Shown piece after piece: positions 51,136 through 60,032 of a DNA stretch of 64,000 nucleotides (positions within the stretch are counted from its first letter, which is position 1; each line of letters opens with the position of its first letter). Origin of the DNA: an uncultured Clostridium sp. (GTDB taxonomy: Bacteria; Bacillota; Clostridia; Lachnospirales; Lachnospiraceae); the NCBI GenBank assembly GCA_947644195.1, contig CANRZB010000005.1, positions 1 through 64,000 on the forward strand, in the 5' to 3' direction. A program made the position numbers and the translations under genes. The notes beneath the pieces were generated by a model. It ran no database searches, was not told the origin of the DNA, and was given only the letters and a program-made list of their open reading frames with translations.

Positions 51136-52542
51136 ATGGAAAAAACAGCATCGAATGAAACCATGGAACCAATGGATGGAATTGCGATTACTTTTTCGGA
51201 AGATGGTTTGGAAGCGTATTTATGCCTGCAGGATGAGGAGGATAGTTATACCGTATCATTGGTAAAAGCTCGTCTTAAGGAGGCAGGGGTAACATCTGGC
51301 ATTATAGAGGATGTAATCCATGATGTGATCGAACAGAAGAAGTTTGGAGAGACAATAAAAGTTGCGGAAGGTATCCGCCCTGTTCCCGGCGTGGATGGCT
51401 GGTATGAATTTAAGTTTGAAACGGAACGCGATGACAAGCCGAAAATTTTGGCAGACGGTTCGGTTGACTATTCCATGTATGGCGATATTCCATCCGTGGA
51501 GGAGGGGGCTGTGATTGCGATTTATCATCCTGCCCAGGAATCCAAGGATGGAGTGGATGTATTTGGAAAATTAATTGTGGCATCCAAAGGGAAAAACATT
51601 GCCAAGCTAGCCGGTAGAGGATTCAAAGCATTGGAGGATGGCTGTACCTATGTAGCCAAATATGGTGGCAAGATTACATATCAGGATGGCAGGGTATCCA
51701 TTGAACAGGAATTATATATCAAGGATGATGTGTCGAATACGACAGGTGATATTACCTACCGTAATGATATTCATGTCAGGGGAAATGTCCTGACTGGAGT
51801 TACCCTGATTTCCGAAAGAGGGTCTATTATTGTGGACGGCTATGTGGAATCCGCTACCTTAAAAGCGGATAAGGATGTCATACTCAAAAATGGAATGCAG
51901 GGAAATGAGCGGGGGCTCATCGAGGCAGGCGGTGATGTGAGTGGGAAATTTTTTGAACGGACGAAGATCATTGCAGGCGGAGATGTCAATGCCAATGCGA
52001 TTATGAACAGTGTTGTATCGGCTGGAAACGATGTCACGGTATCGGGAAAGTTTGGTATCATTGTTGCGGGAGAGATTCGTGCGACCCATCAGATTCGTGC
52101 GACGATTATTGGAAATACCGCAGAGGTAGAGAACCGGATTTTTGCTGGAGTAGAGGGTGAAATATTGCCGAAATTGACGCATTGTGAAACGCAGAAAAAA
52201 GTGGCGGAAGAAGAAATGGCAAAGATCGTCAGAGCGTTGGCAACCGTGGATGATTTGATTGCCAAGACGGAAGATAAAGATCTTTCCCAAAAACGGATCA
52301 AGCTGATGCGTGCAAAGATTGAGAAGGACAGCCAGATCAATACCTTGGAGAAACAGCGTAAAGAGCTGTTAGAGATTTATACGAAAGCGAATGAAGCAAA
52401 GGTTACGATTGATAAAGTTGTATATCCGGGAACGGTAATTTCCATCAATGGAATGAAAAAGATCCTCACAGAAGATGAGAACCATGTGGAATACGCCAGA
52501 AGAGGTTCAGGAATTATTGTATATCATATCGAGGAGGCCTGA
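51136..52542 (+). CDS. fapA: FapA-family (DUF342) protein
   Basis: 468 residues. The N-terminal half has DGSVDYSMYGDIPSVEEGAVIA and DVFGKLIVA; the middle is a polymer-like beta helix of repeated G-D-V and I-x-G units (GDITYRNDIHVRGNV, AGGDVNANAIM, AGNDVTVSGKFG). A coiled coil ends it. This is the flagellar-assembly-protein-A/DUF342 pattern, of unclear molecular role. Ribosome binding site GGGAGA. Confidence 0.9.
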   Translation: MEKTASNETMEPMDGIAITFSEDGLEAYLCLQDEEDSYTVSLVKARLKEAGVTSGIIEDVIHDVIEQKKFGETIKVAEGIRPVPGVDGWYEFKFETERDDKPKILADGSVDYSMYGDIPSVEEGAVIAIYHPAQESKDGVDVFGKLIVASKGKNIAKLAGRGFKALEDGCTYVAKYGGKITYQDGRVSIEQELYIKDDVSNTTGDITYRNDIHVRGNVLTGVTLISERGSIIVDGYVESATLKADKDVILKNGMQGNERGLIEAGGDVSGKFFERTKIIAGGDVNANAIMNSVVSAGNDVTVSGKFGIIVAGEIRATHQIRATIIGNTAEVENRIFAGVEGEILPKLTHCETQKKVAEEEMAKIVRALATVDDLIAKTEDKDLSQKRIKLMRAKIEKDSQINTLEKQRKELLEIYTKANEAKVTIDKVVYPGTVISINGMKKILTEDENHVEYARRGSGIIVYHIEEA

Positions 52543-52641
52543 GAAGACAGAATATTCGCAGAATTTGCCCGGTATCTGTACCTTCATGATGTCGAGTTTT
52601 GCGAATGATAGAGACCCAAAAATAACAGGAGGTAGTGTAAG

Positions 52642-52800
52642 ATGGATTTTGAAGCAGAATTAGCCAAGTTTCAGCCGAGTCTGGATGTAGAACAGGCGGA
52701 GGATGCGATTCATGGGAATAACACAACGGATGTAACCGATTTGCTGCAGACGATATTGAGCAGTAAACTAGAAGAAATCGCAAGAGATTCGAAAGCGTAG
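52642..52800 (+). CDS. 52-residue acidic small protein
   Basis: ATG 52642 follows AGGAGG by 9 bases and the frame is open for 52 codons (MDFEAELAKFQPSLDVEQAED...). It is rich in acidic residues and predicted helical, with no membrane segment. The good ribosome binding site and position in a 436-base gap support it as a gene; function unknown. Confidence 0.65.
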   Translation: MDFEAELAKFQPSLDVEQAEDAIHGNNTTDVTDLLQTILSSKLEEIARDSKA

Positions 52801-52978
52801 GAGCTGTTCTACAAAATTACACAGGATATGTGTTAGACTATTTCTGAACAGTTCCATAGGTGGAAACGGGTAAGAGAGAAAAAAAAGGAAAGGATACAAT
52901 GCAAACACAATCCTTTTACCCTTGGTGTTTGTGCCTCATGGCAATACAGGTTTTTGTTATAGAGGCTTGGTGCAAATC

Positions 52979-54427
52979 ATGAATTGTCCTAGATGTAATG
53001 CAGCCGTAGCATTTGCGAAGAATCGGTGCGATAATTGCGGGCAGGAACTCCGGGCGTACCGCAGAACAGTCAGTCTGTCGAACCAATATTATAATTATGC
53101 GCTCAGTCAGGCAGAAGTGCGGGATCTTTCGGGAGCGATCCGTTCTCTCAAGGAGAGCCTGCAATTTAATAAATTAAATACGAATGCCAGAAATTTGCTG
53201 GGCCTCATCTATTATGAAGAGGGAGAGATTGTGGCTGCTTTGAGCGAATGGGTATTGAGCAAGCATTTTCAGCAAAAGGAAAATGATGCAGAGCAATATA
53301 TTCGTGAGGTACAGTCCAATCCCAGTAAATTTGAGCAGTATAATCAGACAATTAAGAAATATAATGCAGCATTGCAGTCCGCTAAGTATGGGGACGACGA
53401 TATGGCAATTATCCAGTTAAAAAAAGTGGTTAGCCTCAATCCTAAATTTATACGCGCCAGTCAGTTGTTAGCTCTTTTGTATATGAAAAATGGCACCAGG
53501 GAGGATCGTGCCCGGGCATATCGGCTCATGAAGCAAGTGGCCAAGATTGATGTAACGAATACCACGACACTGCGGTATCTGCGGGAATTATCTGATATGA
53601 AGAATAAGTCAGACCCGGCAGTCAAAGCGGTCAAGCTGGAGCAGGAAAATGCTAGAAAAGCATCAACACTGCCTAAGGTGGAGGAGGATGCATATAAGGT
53701 TATTACGCCATACAAGGAGGAGCGTCCTTCGATTATGCCAGTGGTCAATGTTATGATAGGTGTGATTATCGGTCTGGCGGTAATGTATTTCCTTGTGATT
53801 CCACATGTCCGGTCTAATGCAACGTCGGAGGCAAATAAAAAATTTCAGCAGTATAGTGAGAATCAGGCGTCCGCTGACGGAGATGTGTCAACGTTGACCA
53901 ATCAAAAGGAAACGTTGCAGGCACGGGTCGATGAACTGACCGAAGAACTGGAAAAATTACAGGGGGGAGACCGTAATGACCTGACATCTGTCCAGGAAAA
54001 TTATGACGCCCTGCTGGATGCGTATCAAAGTTTTCAGGCGGGAGAAAAGGAGGCAGCGGCAGAGAAGCTCTCCAAGATCAAGAAAGATCAGCTCTCCAGC
54101 GAGGTAGCCCAGGAATTTTATAAAAAAGTAAAGGATGAAACGTTTGGGGAGGCATCCAAAGCATTTTTTGAAGATGGCAGGGATGCCTATAACGGAGAGG
54201 GAGAATACGCTGGGCAGAAAGACTATGAGAAGGCAATGGAATTGTTAGAAAAGTCATTGCAATATGATAAAGCGAATACGGATGCTATTTATTTTCTGGG
54301 ACGCTGTTATCAGCAGCAGTCAGAGGCAGAAAAGGCGAAAGAGTATTATAATCAGATAATAGAGGATTATCCAGATTCTCCGCGGGTTGGCGAGGCAAAG
54401 CGTCGTTTGCGTGAGCTGGGTGAATAA
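52979..54427 (+). CDS. Zinc-ribbon, TPR-containing single-pass membrane protein
   Basis: 482 residues from ATG 52979. The zinc ribbon is MNCPRCN...CDNCGQEL at the start. A TPR-like region (about 45-225) follows; one membrane helix (about 260-280, NVMIGVIIGLAVMYFLVI); a coiled coil (about 295-340); and more TPRs at the C terminus (LEKSLQYDKANTDAIYFLGRCYQQ). The upstream GTG 52970 has AGAGG closer by, so the start is uncertain. Function unknown, possibly a scaffold at the membrane. Confidence 0.7.
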   Translation: MNCPRCNAAVAFAKNRCDNCGQELRAYRRTVSLSNQYYNYALSQAEVRDLSGAIRSLKESLQFNKLNTNARNLLGLIYYEEGEIVAALSEWVLSKHFQQKENDAEQYIREVQSNPSKFEQYNQTIKKYNAALQSAKYGDDDMAIIQLKKVVSLNPKFIRASQLLALLYMKNGTREDRARAYRLMKQVAKIDVTNTTTLRYLRELSDMKNKSDPAVKAVKLEQENARKASTLPKVEEDAYKVITPYKEERPSIMPVVNVMIGVIIGLAVMYFLVIPHVRSNATSEANKKFQQYSENQASADGDVSTLTNQKETLQARVDELTEELEKLQGGDRNDLTSVQENYDALLDAYQSFQAGEKEAAAEKLSKIKKDQLSSEVAQEFYKKVKDETFGEASKAFFEDGRDAYNGEGEYAGQKDYEKAMELLEKSLQYDKANTDAIYFLGRCYQQQSEAEKAKEYYNQIIEDYPDSPRVGEAKRRLRELGE

Positions 54428-54456
54428 ATCGGATCACATAACAGAGAAAATGTCAG

Positions 54457-54533
54457 ATACCCTGTTCCAAAGGATATTTGTCAGAGAATACGTATTATTT
54501 CTGGCAGATATTTTATGGAACAGGGTATTTTTA
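54457..54533 (+). terminator. Long two-part hairpin terminator
   Basis: ATACCCTGTTCCA (54457-54469) pairs with TGGAACAGGGTAT (54516-54528), followed by TTTTTA. The inner ATATTTGTCAGA pairs with TCTGGCAGATAT through G-U pairs, extending the stem. Confidence 0.85.
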
Positions 54534-54567
54534 TTGAGAAATTTAGATTGGAGGATGAGGAGATATT

Positions 54568-54924
54568 ATGAAGACGAAATGCAGGGAAGAACAGGTACAT
54601 TGTGAATTATGGGAACAGTGTCTGGTAATCTATATCACATCAGACCTGGATCACCATACCGTCACGAAGTTGCGGGAAAAGGCGGACCGGATGATCCAGG
54701 CGGGAAATGCGAGGCATCTGATCTTTGACTTTGAGGATGTAGATTTTATGGATAGTTCAGGAATTGGCCTCATTATGGGCCGGTACAAAAAGGTGCTGTT
54801 TCTGGGAGGCAAGGTAGCTGTGACCCATGTGGGAGAAAATGTGGACAGGATCTTTCGGATATCGGGGTTATATCAGATTATAGAGCGATACGATACGCCG
54901 GAAGAAGCTGTGGACAAGCTATAG
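54568..54924 (+). CDS. spoIIAA: Anti-anti-sigma factor SpoIIAA
   Basis: 118 residues. STAS fold with the phosphorylated Ser in FMDSSGIGLI. SpoIIAA binds SpoIIAB and frees sigma-F in the forespore. Ribosome binding site GAGGAG. First gene of the spoIIA operon, 68 bases before spoIIAB. Confidence 0.95.
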   Translation: MKTKCREEQVHCELWEQCLVIYITSDLDHHTVTKLREKADRMIQAGNARHLIFDFEDVDFMDSSGIGLIMGRYKKVLFLGGKVAVTHVGENVDRIFRISGLYQIIERYDTPEEAVDKL

Positions 54925-54991
54925 GCTGGAAGTCGGAATATGGGTATTTTCATATAAGGATCAGATTGGTGGAAAGGAATGGAGTATTGAC

Positions 54992-55402
54992 ATGAAGATA
55001 ATATTTGAGAGTGATTCAAGAAATGAGGCGTTTGCCAGAACCGTAATTGCAGCTTATGTAACCAGATTAAATCCTACTTTGGAGGAATTGGCAGACATCA
55101 AGACTGCGGTATCTGAAGCGGTAACCAACAGTATTATACACGGATATGGCGGCAGGGAAGGAGAGGTGGAGATGGAGTGCACCATTGTGGGGAACCAGGT
55201 GGAGGTTATTATTCAGGATCATGGGATTGGAATTGCGGATATTGAACAGGCGATGGAACCTTTGTATACGACAAAGCCGGAATGGGAACGTTCCGGCATG
55301 GGGTTTGCGTTTATGGAAGCATTTATGGATGATCTGGAAGTATTTTCCGAACCAGGTCAGGGAACCCGGGTAGTGATGAGCAAACGGATTGCACAGTCCT
55401 GA
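54992..55402 (+). CDS. spoIIAB: Anti-sigma-F factor and kinase SpoIIAB
   Basis: 136 residues. GHKL ATPase boxes: KTAVSEAVTNSIIHGY (N box), DHGIGI (G1) and SGMGFAFM (G2). It binds sigma-F and phosphorylates SpoIIAA. GGAG 7 bases before the start. Confidence 0.95.
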   Translation: MKIIFESDSRNEAFARTVIAAYVTRLNPTLEELADIKTAVSEAVTNSIIHGYGGREGEVEMECTIVGNQVEVIIQDHGIGIADIEQAMEPLYTTKPEWERSGMGFAFMEAFMDDLEVFSEPGQGTRVVMSKRIAQS

Positions 55403-55444
55403 TGCGCTTCCGTTCAAAATGAAATATGCATGGAGACAGTAAAG

Positions 55445-56230
55445 ATGGAGACAATGGAGTTGCTCAAGAAAGCCCGGGCAGGTGATCAGGAAGCCAGAAA
55501 CCAGTTGGTGGAAGAAAACATTGGTCTGGTGTGGAATATTGTCAAGCGTTTTTCTGGGAGAGGGTATGAGAAAGAAGATATCTTTCAGATTGGATGTATT
55601 GGACTAATCAAAGCAATTGATCACTTTGATCTGAGTTTTCAAGTAAAGTTTTCTACCTATGCCGTGCCGATGATCACAGGGCAGATCAAACGGTTTCTAA
55701 GGGACGACGGGATGATTAAAGTCAGCAGGACACTCAAGGAAAATGGCTGGAAGATCAGCAAGGCAGAGGAAGAATTGAGGCAGCAATATGGAAGGTCTGC
55801 ATCCATTGACGAAATTGCGGCTTATACGGAATTGGATCCGGGGGATATTGTGCTTGCAATGGAAGCGAACCGGGAAGTGGGTACCATAGACCGCACGATT
55901 GGTGAGGAAGACGGCAAAGAGATTCCTCTGGTGGATCAGGTGGTACAAAGTCCCGGAAGTGGGATAGGTTATCTGACCGGGAAGTCGGACCGGGGAACCT
56001 TCCGAGGTTCCGATCCAGAGAAAGAAAAATTGCTGGATCATATGCTCTTACATCAGTTGATCCAGGGACTGGGGGAACGGGAACGGCAGTTGATTGAATA
56101 TCGGTATTTTGAGGATATGACCCAGACGGAAGTGGCGAAAATAATGGGGATCAGTCAGGTGCAGGTCAGCCGTCTGGAAAAGAAAATACTCATGGGGATG
56201 CGTCGGGATGCCGGAATGGATGCCTGTTAG
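55445..56230 (+). CDS. sigF: Sporulation sigma factor sigma-F (SpoIIAC)
   Basis: 261 residues from ATG 55445 (ATG 55430 also in frame). Region 2 has LVWNIVKRF, YEKEDIFQIGCIGLIKAIDHFD and FSTYAVPMITGQIKRFLRDDG; region 4 has YRYFEDMTQTEVAKIMGISQVQVSRLEK. A Gly/Ser-rich stretch of about 25 residues (QSPGSGIGYLTGKSDRG) between regions 3 and 4 is longer than in B. subtilis. It directs early forespore transcription. Its stop codon overlaps that of spoVAC on the other strand. Confidence 0.95.
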   Translation: METMELLKKARAGDQEARNQLVEENIGLVWNIVKRFSGRGYEKEDIFQIGCIGLIKAIDHFDLSFQVKFSTYAVPMITGQIKRFLRDDGMIKVSRTLKENGWKISKAEEELRQQYGRSASIDEIAAYTELDPGDIVLAMEANREVGTIDRTIGEEDGKEIPLVDQVVQSPGSGIGYLTGKSDRGTFRGSDPEKEKLLDHMLLHQLIQGLGERERQLIEYRYFEDMTQTEVAKIMGISQVQVSRLEKKILMGMRRDAGMDAC

Positions 56231-56736
56231 ATCCATCCCCAGATTTTCAGGATCCAGTAAATAAACCCAAGAAGCCAGGAGCTAAAGATCCCATAGAGAA
56301 TTACCGGGCCGGCAATGGTAAAGATTTTGCAGCCGATTCCAAACACCTGGCCTTCCGTCTGGAATTCGATGGCAGGAGAGACCACGGAATTGGCAAATCC
56401 GGTAATCGGAACAATGCTGCCGGCACCTCCGAACTGTCCTAGTTTTGGATAGATATTGAGTCCTGTTAAAAGGATACTCAGTCCAATTAATGTCATGGTG
56501 CCGTAAAAGCTAGCCAGTTCCTGTTCATTCCCAAGAAATTGATACCATTGATTGAAGCACTCGCCGATCAGACAGATGAGGCCGCCCACCAGAAAGGCTT
56601 TCAGACAGTTCATCCAAGAATTATTCTTGGGGGTCATATTGCTCACATAATCATTATAGAGTTCTTTTTGCTGTGTCGGGTCTTTTTCCCCGAGGATCTG
56701 TTCCATATTAGGGTTGGTGCTGTCTTTTTCATTCAT
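56227..56736 (-). CDS. spoVAC: Stage V sporulation protein SpoVAC
   Basis: 169 residues from ATG 56736, GGAGG 9 bases upstream. WMNCLKAFLVGGLICLIGE, FGGAGSIVPITGFANSVVSPAIEF and GIGCKIFTIAGPVI are SpoVAC landmarks. It forms part of the forespore membrane channel for dipicolinic acid. The spoVAD and spoVAE genes that follow it in B. subtilis are absent here. Confidence 0.93.
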   Translation of the reverse strand: MNEKDSTNPNMEQILGEKDPTQQKELYNDYVSNMTPKNNSWMNCLKAFLVGGLICLIGECFNQWYQFLGNEQELASFYGTMTLIGLSILLTGLNIYPKLGQFGGAGSIVPITGFANSVVSPAIEFQTEGQVFGIGCKIFTIAGPVILYGIFSSWLLGFIYWILKIWGWI

Positions 56737-57152
56737 TAGCTTTGTCCTCCCATGAGATATAATTGATAAAAAGTGCCGAATCCTTTTCCCAAGGCCACGG
56801 CGGTGATGAGGATGGCGATACCTATTTTGAGCCTGGTCCGCTGGCAGACAATTGGTATCACACGAATTTCTTCGGCCAGAGCCATGGCCAGTGCTCCGAT
56901 ATAAATTCCGGCAAATAATCCAAATACGGCCAGAATCCATATGCCAACGGGTATACTGATATGGAATACTGTGATAATGCCCCCAACGGTGCCGCCCAGG
57001 GCAATTAGAGTTTCCATAAGGTAAGACTTGGAGGCATAACCCATGCGGTCACAGAGGCGTGGGATAACGCCAAGTATGGATATCAGTGCAAATACACCAC
57101 TTGCTACGGCAACGCCGCTGGAAAATCCAATGATAGCTAACAGGATATTCAT
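56736..57152 (-). CDS. spoVAB: Stage V sporulation protein SpoVAB
   Basis: 138 residues with four hydrophobic helices (FALISILGVIPRL, LMETLIALGGTVGGI, GLFAGIYIGALAMALAEE, GIAILITAVALGKG). LAMALAEE followed by PI is typical of SpoVAB. Its stop overlaps the spoVAC start (TAATG) and its start overlaps the spoVAA stop (ATGA). Confidence 0.92.
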   Translation of the reverse strand: MNILLAIIGFSSGVAVASGVFALISILGVIPRLCDRMGYASKSYLMETLIALGGTVGGIITVFHISIPVGIWILAVFGLFAGIYIGALAMALAEEIRVIPIVCQRTRLKIGIAILITAVALGKGFGTFYQLYLMGGQS

Positions 57153-57772
57153 TTGAGTTCACTCCCCTCTCTGGAAGCATCTAAAATAATTGCTTTGTTC
57201 ATCTCTTCTTCATAGTTGCGCATCTCTACATGAATCGGGGTAGGATCCTCTTTGGCCTTTCTGACTTTGAAATGGTTATAGAATCCCAGAATACCGATGG
57301 GGATGCCAAGACTGTATGCAACTTCCAGAACAGACCCATTCGTGTTCGGTTTCTGCATTACCAGTTCGTAGACCAGATCAAACACTTCCCCCACACTGAC
57401 GTCAGTGTTGAATGTCATAATGGTAAAGGCAGAACCGAAAAAGACGATGAGTGATAAAACAATCAGTTTGATTCCTTCCACCAGTTTGTTTTCCGGTACA
57501 GGCATGCGGTATTCTACGATCAGATCCGGTTCCCCGATATGGTCGATATTGATTCCCGGAAACTCCTTTTGCATTAAATTGATGAGTTTTAATGCAGAGA
57601 TGACATTTTTTTCATTTTTGTCGCCCTTGACAGTCAGTACGACGATTTGACCCAGTTCTTTGGTTACTGTATAGTCCCAGGCATAGATTTCTGCGATATC
57701 CTCTAAGGTGATTCGCTTATTTGATACCTGAACACTTTGTTCCAGTTTTAAATATACATTTCCTTCTTTCAT
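57149..57772 (-). CDS. spoVAA: Stage V sporulation protein SpoVAA
   Basis: 207 residues from ATG 57772, GGGGG 5 bases upstream. An N-terminal soluble part (YAWDYTVTKELGQ, INLMQKEFPGINIDHIGEPD) is followed by two membrane helices (about 115-135 and 165-180). Length matches B. subtilis SpoVAA. First spoVA gene of this operon. Confidence 0.92.
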   Translation of the reverse strand: MKEGNVYLKLEQSVQVSNKRITLEDIAEIYAWDYTVTKELGQIVVLTVKGDKNEKNVISALKLINLMQKEFPGINIDHIGEPDLIVEYRMPVPENKLVEGIKLIVLSLIVFFGSAFTIMTFNTDVSVGEVFDLVYELVMQKPNTNGSVLEVAYSLGIPIGILGFYNHFKVRKAKEDPTPIHVEMRNYEEEMNKAIILDASREGSELK

Positions 57773-57819
57773 ACATTCCCCCATATTGCGTCCTACATTT
57801 CATTTTCTTATGCAATACG

Positions 57820-57996
57820 CTATTTCCATCTCATTTTTACCCAGGTAAAATCGGGTTCTGCCGGATTGATGATCTGTACAATTTCTCCGTCTGCGTATTG
57901 CTTGTGGCTGTTGCCCCGCAAAGTCAGATAGCAGACTGTGGTAATTAACATGATGCCGAACACCATGAGTACGAGCCATATTTTATTCCTCTGCAT
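57820..57996 (-). CDS. 58-residue membrane protein upstream of spoVAA
   Basis: From ATG 57996, AGGAGG 7 bases upstream: MQRNKIWLVLMVFGIMLITT, one membrane helix, then an outer domain of about 30 residues (DGEIVQIINPAEPDFTWVKM). It lies 47 bases before spoVAA, behind a sigma-G-like promoter, so it is probably a forespore membrane protein cotranscribed with spoVA. No family recognised. Confidence 0.65.
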   Translation of the reverse strand: MQRNKIWLVLMVFGIMLITTVCYLTLRGNSHKQYADGEIVQIINPAEPDFTWVKMRWK

Positions 57997-58106
57997 CGTA
58001 ACGCCTCCTTTTTTCATTTCATTGTTTGTCATCTGAAAAATCGGATGCAAGTTTGAATTTTGCTCCAATTCAATAGTGACGTCAAATAACGGAAGTACCT
58101 TACCTG

Positions 58107-58135
58107 CATTATGTACCTTTTTTAGAAAAATATTC
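58107..58135 (-). promoter_or_regulatory. Candidate sigma-G forespore promoter of the spoVA operon
   Basis: On the minus strand GAATA, exactly 17 bases, CATAATG. The sigma-G consensus is GnATR-N17/18-CATnnTA. Transcription would begin about 100 bases before the 58-residue gene. Confidence 0.65.
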
Positions 58136-58276
58136 TTGTTGTTCGACAAATCAAAAAATTTTCTTGCTCACGGGACGTAAAGCAGAAAAATGTGTTATAC
58201 TCTTTGAGAAAGCTTTTGAACGGTATTTGTGTTGAATACAGGAACAAGAAAAAAGAGAAACAGACAGGAGGATACC

Positions 58277-58675
58277 ATGGAAAAAAGAATCCTGGCGTAT
58301 GCCAAATACTTAAAAACGGTGCAGGCAGAAAAGATGACTTTCGAGGAACGGGATCTTCTCTGCAAAAAAATATTGGTTCAGATTGGATTTTTTCAGCATG
58401 AAAGATTGATCCATCTGATCGTTACCGTGTTGTTTGCGCTGATGACGGTGGGAGTTTTTGGAATCTGTGCACTCAAACCTTCGATCCCATTTTTTGGACT
58501 GGAATTGATGCTGCTGGTATTATTGGTTCCGTATATCAGGCATTATTTTATCTTAGAAAATACCGTACAGCAGATGTATCGTTATTATGACCGGATTTGT
58601 GGAGAATCCTGGGAGGGGTCTGGGCCTAAGGAATCGGAAGATGGATGGCTGACAAGAAGTGATAGGGGAAAATGA
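58277..58675 (+). CDS. Small two-helix membrane protein
   Basis: 132 residues from ATG 58277, AGGAGG 5 bases upstream. A helical N terminus (YAKYLKTVQAEKMTFEERDLL) precedes two membrane helices (about 42-65 and 73-90) and a charged tail. No family recognised. It runs divergent from the spoVA operon and 74 bases ahead of the carboxypeptidase gene, probably as one operon. Confidence 0.6.
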   Translation: MEKRILAYAKYLKTVQAEKMTFEERDLLCKKILVQIGFFQHERLIHLIVTVLFALMTVGVFGICALKPSIPFFGLELMLLVLLVPYIRHYFILENTVQQMYRYYDRICGESWEGSGPKESEDGWLTRSDRGK

Positions 58676-58749
58676 ACTCTTGACTGATTACATGAAAGAA
58701 ATGGAGAGAGTGAAGTAGGAATTTTGGAGATATAAAGGAGATTATTTGT

Positions 58750-59787
58750 ATGGAAACCAGGATGAGAAGACCGGAATTTTTGAGTAAAAATGGGACGATT
58801 GGATTTGTGGCGCCGGCGTTTGGCTGCAATATTGAGCCTTACCGCAGTGGCTTTATGGCAGCACAGGAAACGTTCCAAAGATTGGGACATGGTTGTAAAT
58901 TGGGACCGAACTGTTATGAGGGAAGTGGCATTGGGATCAGCAATACCCCGGATAAATGTGGGGAAGAGCTCAATGCCTTTTTTGCCGATCCAGAACCGGA
59001 GCTGCTGTTGTCCTGTGGCGGTGGGGAATTGATGTGTGAAGTGTTAGATTATATAGATTTTGAGAAACTGGCGATGGAAAGGCCAAAGTGGTTTTTGGGA
59101 TATTCTGACAATACGAATCTGACCTTTCTGTTGACAACGCTCTGTGATACCATGTCGCTGTATGGGCCCTGTGCGCCGGCTTTTGGAATGAATCCATGGC
59201 ATCCGGCATTACAGGATGCCTATGATATCCTGACCGGAAAACGGGACTGGGTAGAGGGGTATCCGCTTTGGGAGAAAGATTCTTGGAAGGATGAAGAACA
59301 TCCGCTAGAACCTTATCATGTGACAGAACCACGGATATTAAAGAAAGTTCCCGATGTGGAAAGTATCGTGATGCGAGGCAGGCTGCTCGGTGGATGCCTG
59401 GATTGCCTGGGGAATTTGGTAGGTACGAAATATGATCAAGTTGCGGCATTTGCAGACCGATATCGAGAGGATGGGATTGTCTGGTATCTGGAGGCATGTG
59501 ATCTGGGGCCTCTATCCATCCGCAGGGCGTTGTGGCAGCTTTCCCATGCTGACTGGTTCCGGCATGTCCGGGGATTTCTGATTGGCAGGCCAATGTGCTT
59601 TGGGAGCGAAGAATTTGGCCTGGATTCGTACCAGGCGGTAACCGGAATTCTGGATTCCTACGGAGTGCCGATCATTATGGATGCGGATCTTGGACACTTG
59701 CCGCCGATGATGCCGATGGTCAATGGAGCGATGACGAAAGTGTCTGTTCAGGGCAACCAAATCAGTCTGCAATATGATCTTTCATAG
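58750..59787 (+). CDS. S66-family LD-carboxypeptidase (MccF/LdcA-like)
   Basis: 345 residues, AAGGAG 9 bases before the start. FVAPAFGCN begins the fold; the catalytic Ser is in LGYSDNT, the Glu in YLEACDLG and the His in DLGHLPPMMP. S66 enzymes trim the terminal D-residue from peptidoglycan peptides or cleave microcin C-type toxins. The MccF-like length and GYSDNT context allow either role. Confidence 0.88.
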   Translation: METRMRRPEFLSKNGTIGFVAPAFGCNIEPYRSGFMAAQETFQRLGHGCKLGPNCYEGSGIGISNTPDKCGEELNAFFADPEPELLLSCGGGELMCEVLDYIDFEKLAMERPKWFLGYSDNTNLTFLLTTLCDTMSLYGPCAPAFGMNPWHPALQDAYDILTGKRDWVEGYPLWEKDSWKDEEHPLEPYHVTEPRILKKVPDVESIVMRGRLLGGCLDCLGNLVGTKYDQVAAFADRYREDGIVWYLEACDLGPLSIRRALWQLSHADWFRHVRGFLIGRPMCFGSEEFGLDSYQAVTGILDSYGVPIIMDADLGHLPPMMPMVNGAMTKVSVQGNQISLQYDLS

Positions 59788-59833
59788 CATAGAATTTTAA
59801 TGTAATAGGTGCATTGTGCTTCTATTGTCTTCC

Positions 59834-59860
59834 GCTGCCACTTTGACAGGAAGTGGCAGC
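59834..59860 (+). terminator. Hairpin after the carboxypeptidase gene
   Basis: GCTGCCACTT (59834-59843) and AAGTGGCAGC (59851-59860) form a perfect 10-bp stem with a 7-base loop, but there is only a short T-stretch after it. Probable weak terminator. Confidence 0.5.
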
Positions 59861-60032
59861 AGAGGGCTTTCGTGGCAAATCTACATTCTTAATTTTTATT
59901 AATTATTCTTAAATCAGTGGTAGAATGGATGACAAAGGCTGGATCTTCTGCTAGAATTAGTATGTTTTTGTGAATAGGTAGATATTATTTTACCATCTTA
60001 GTAATCAGTTCAGCAATGGAAGGAAAGGAATC

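Noticed and set aside
54479-54500. AGGA...GAAT pair upstream of spoIIAA as a sigma-H promoter
   Set aside because: The spacing is 11 bases instead of about 17 and the site is buried in the terminator hairpin.
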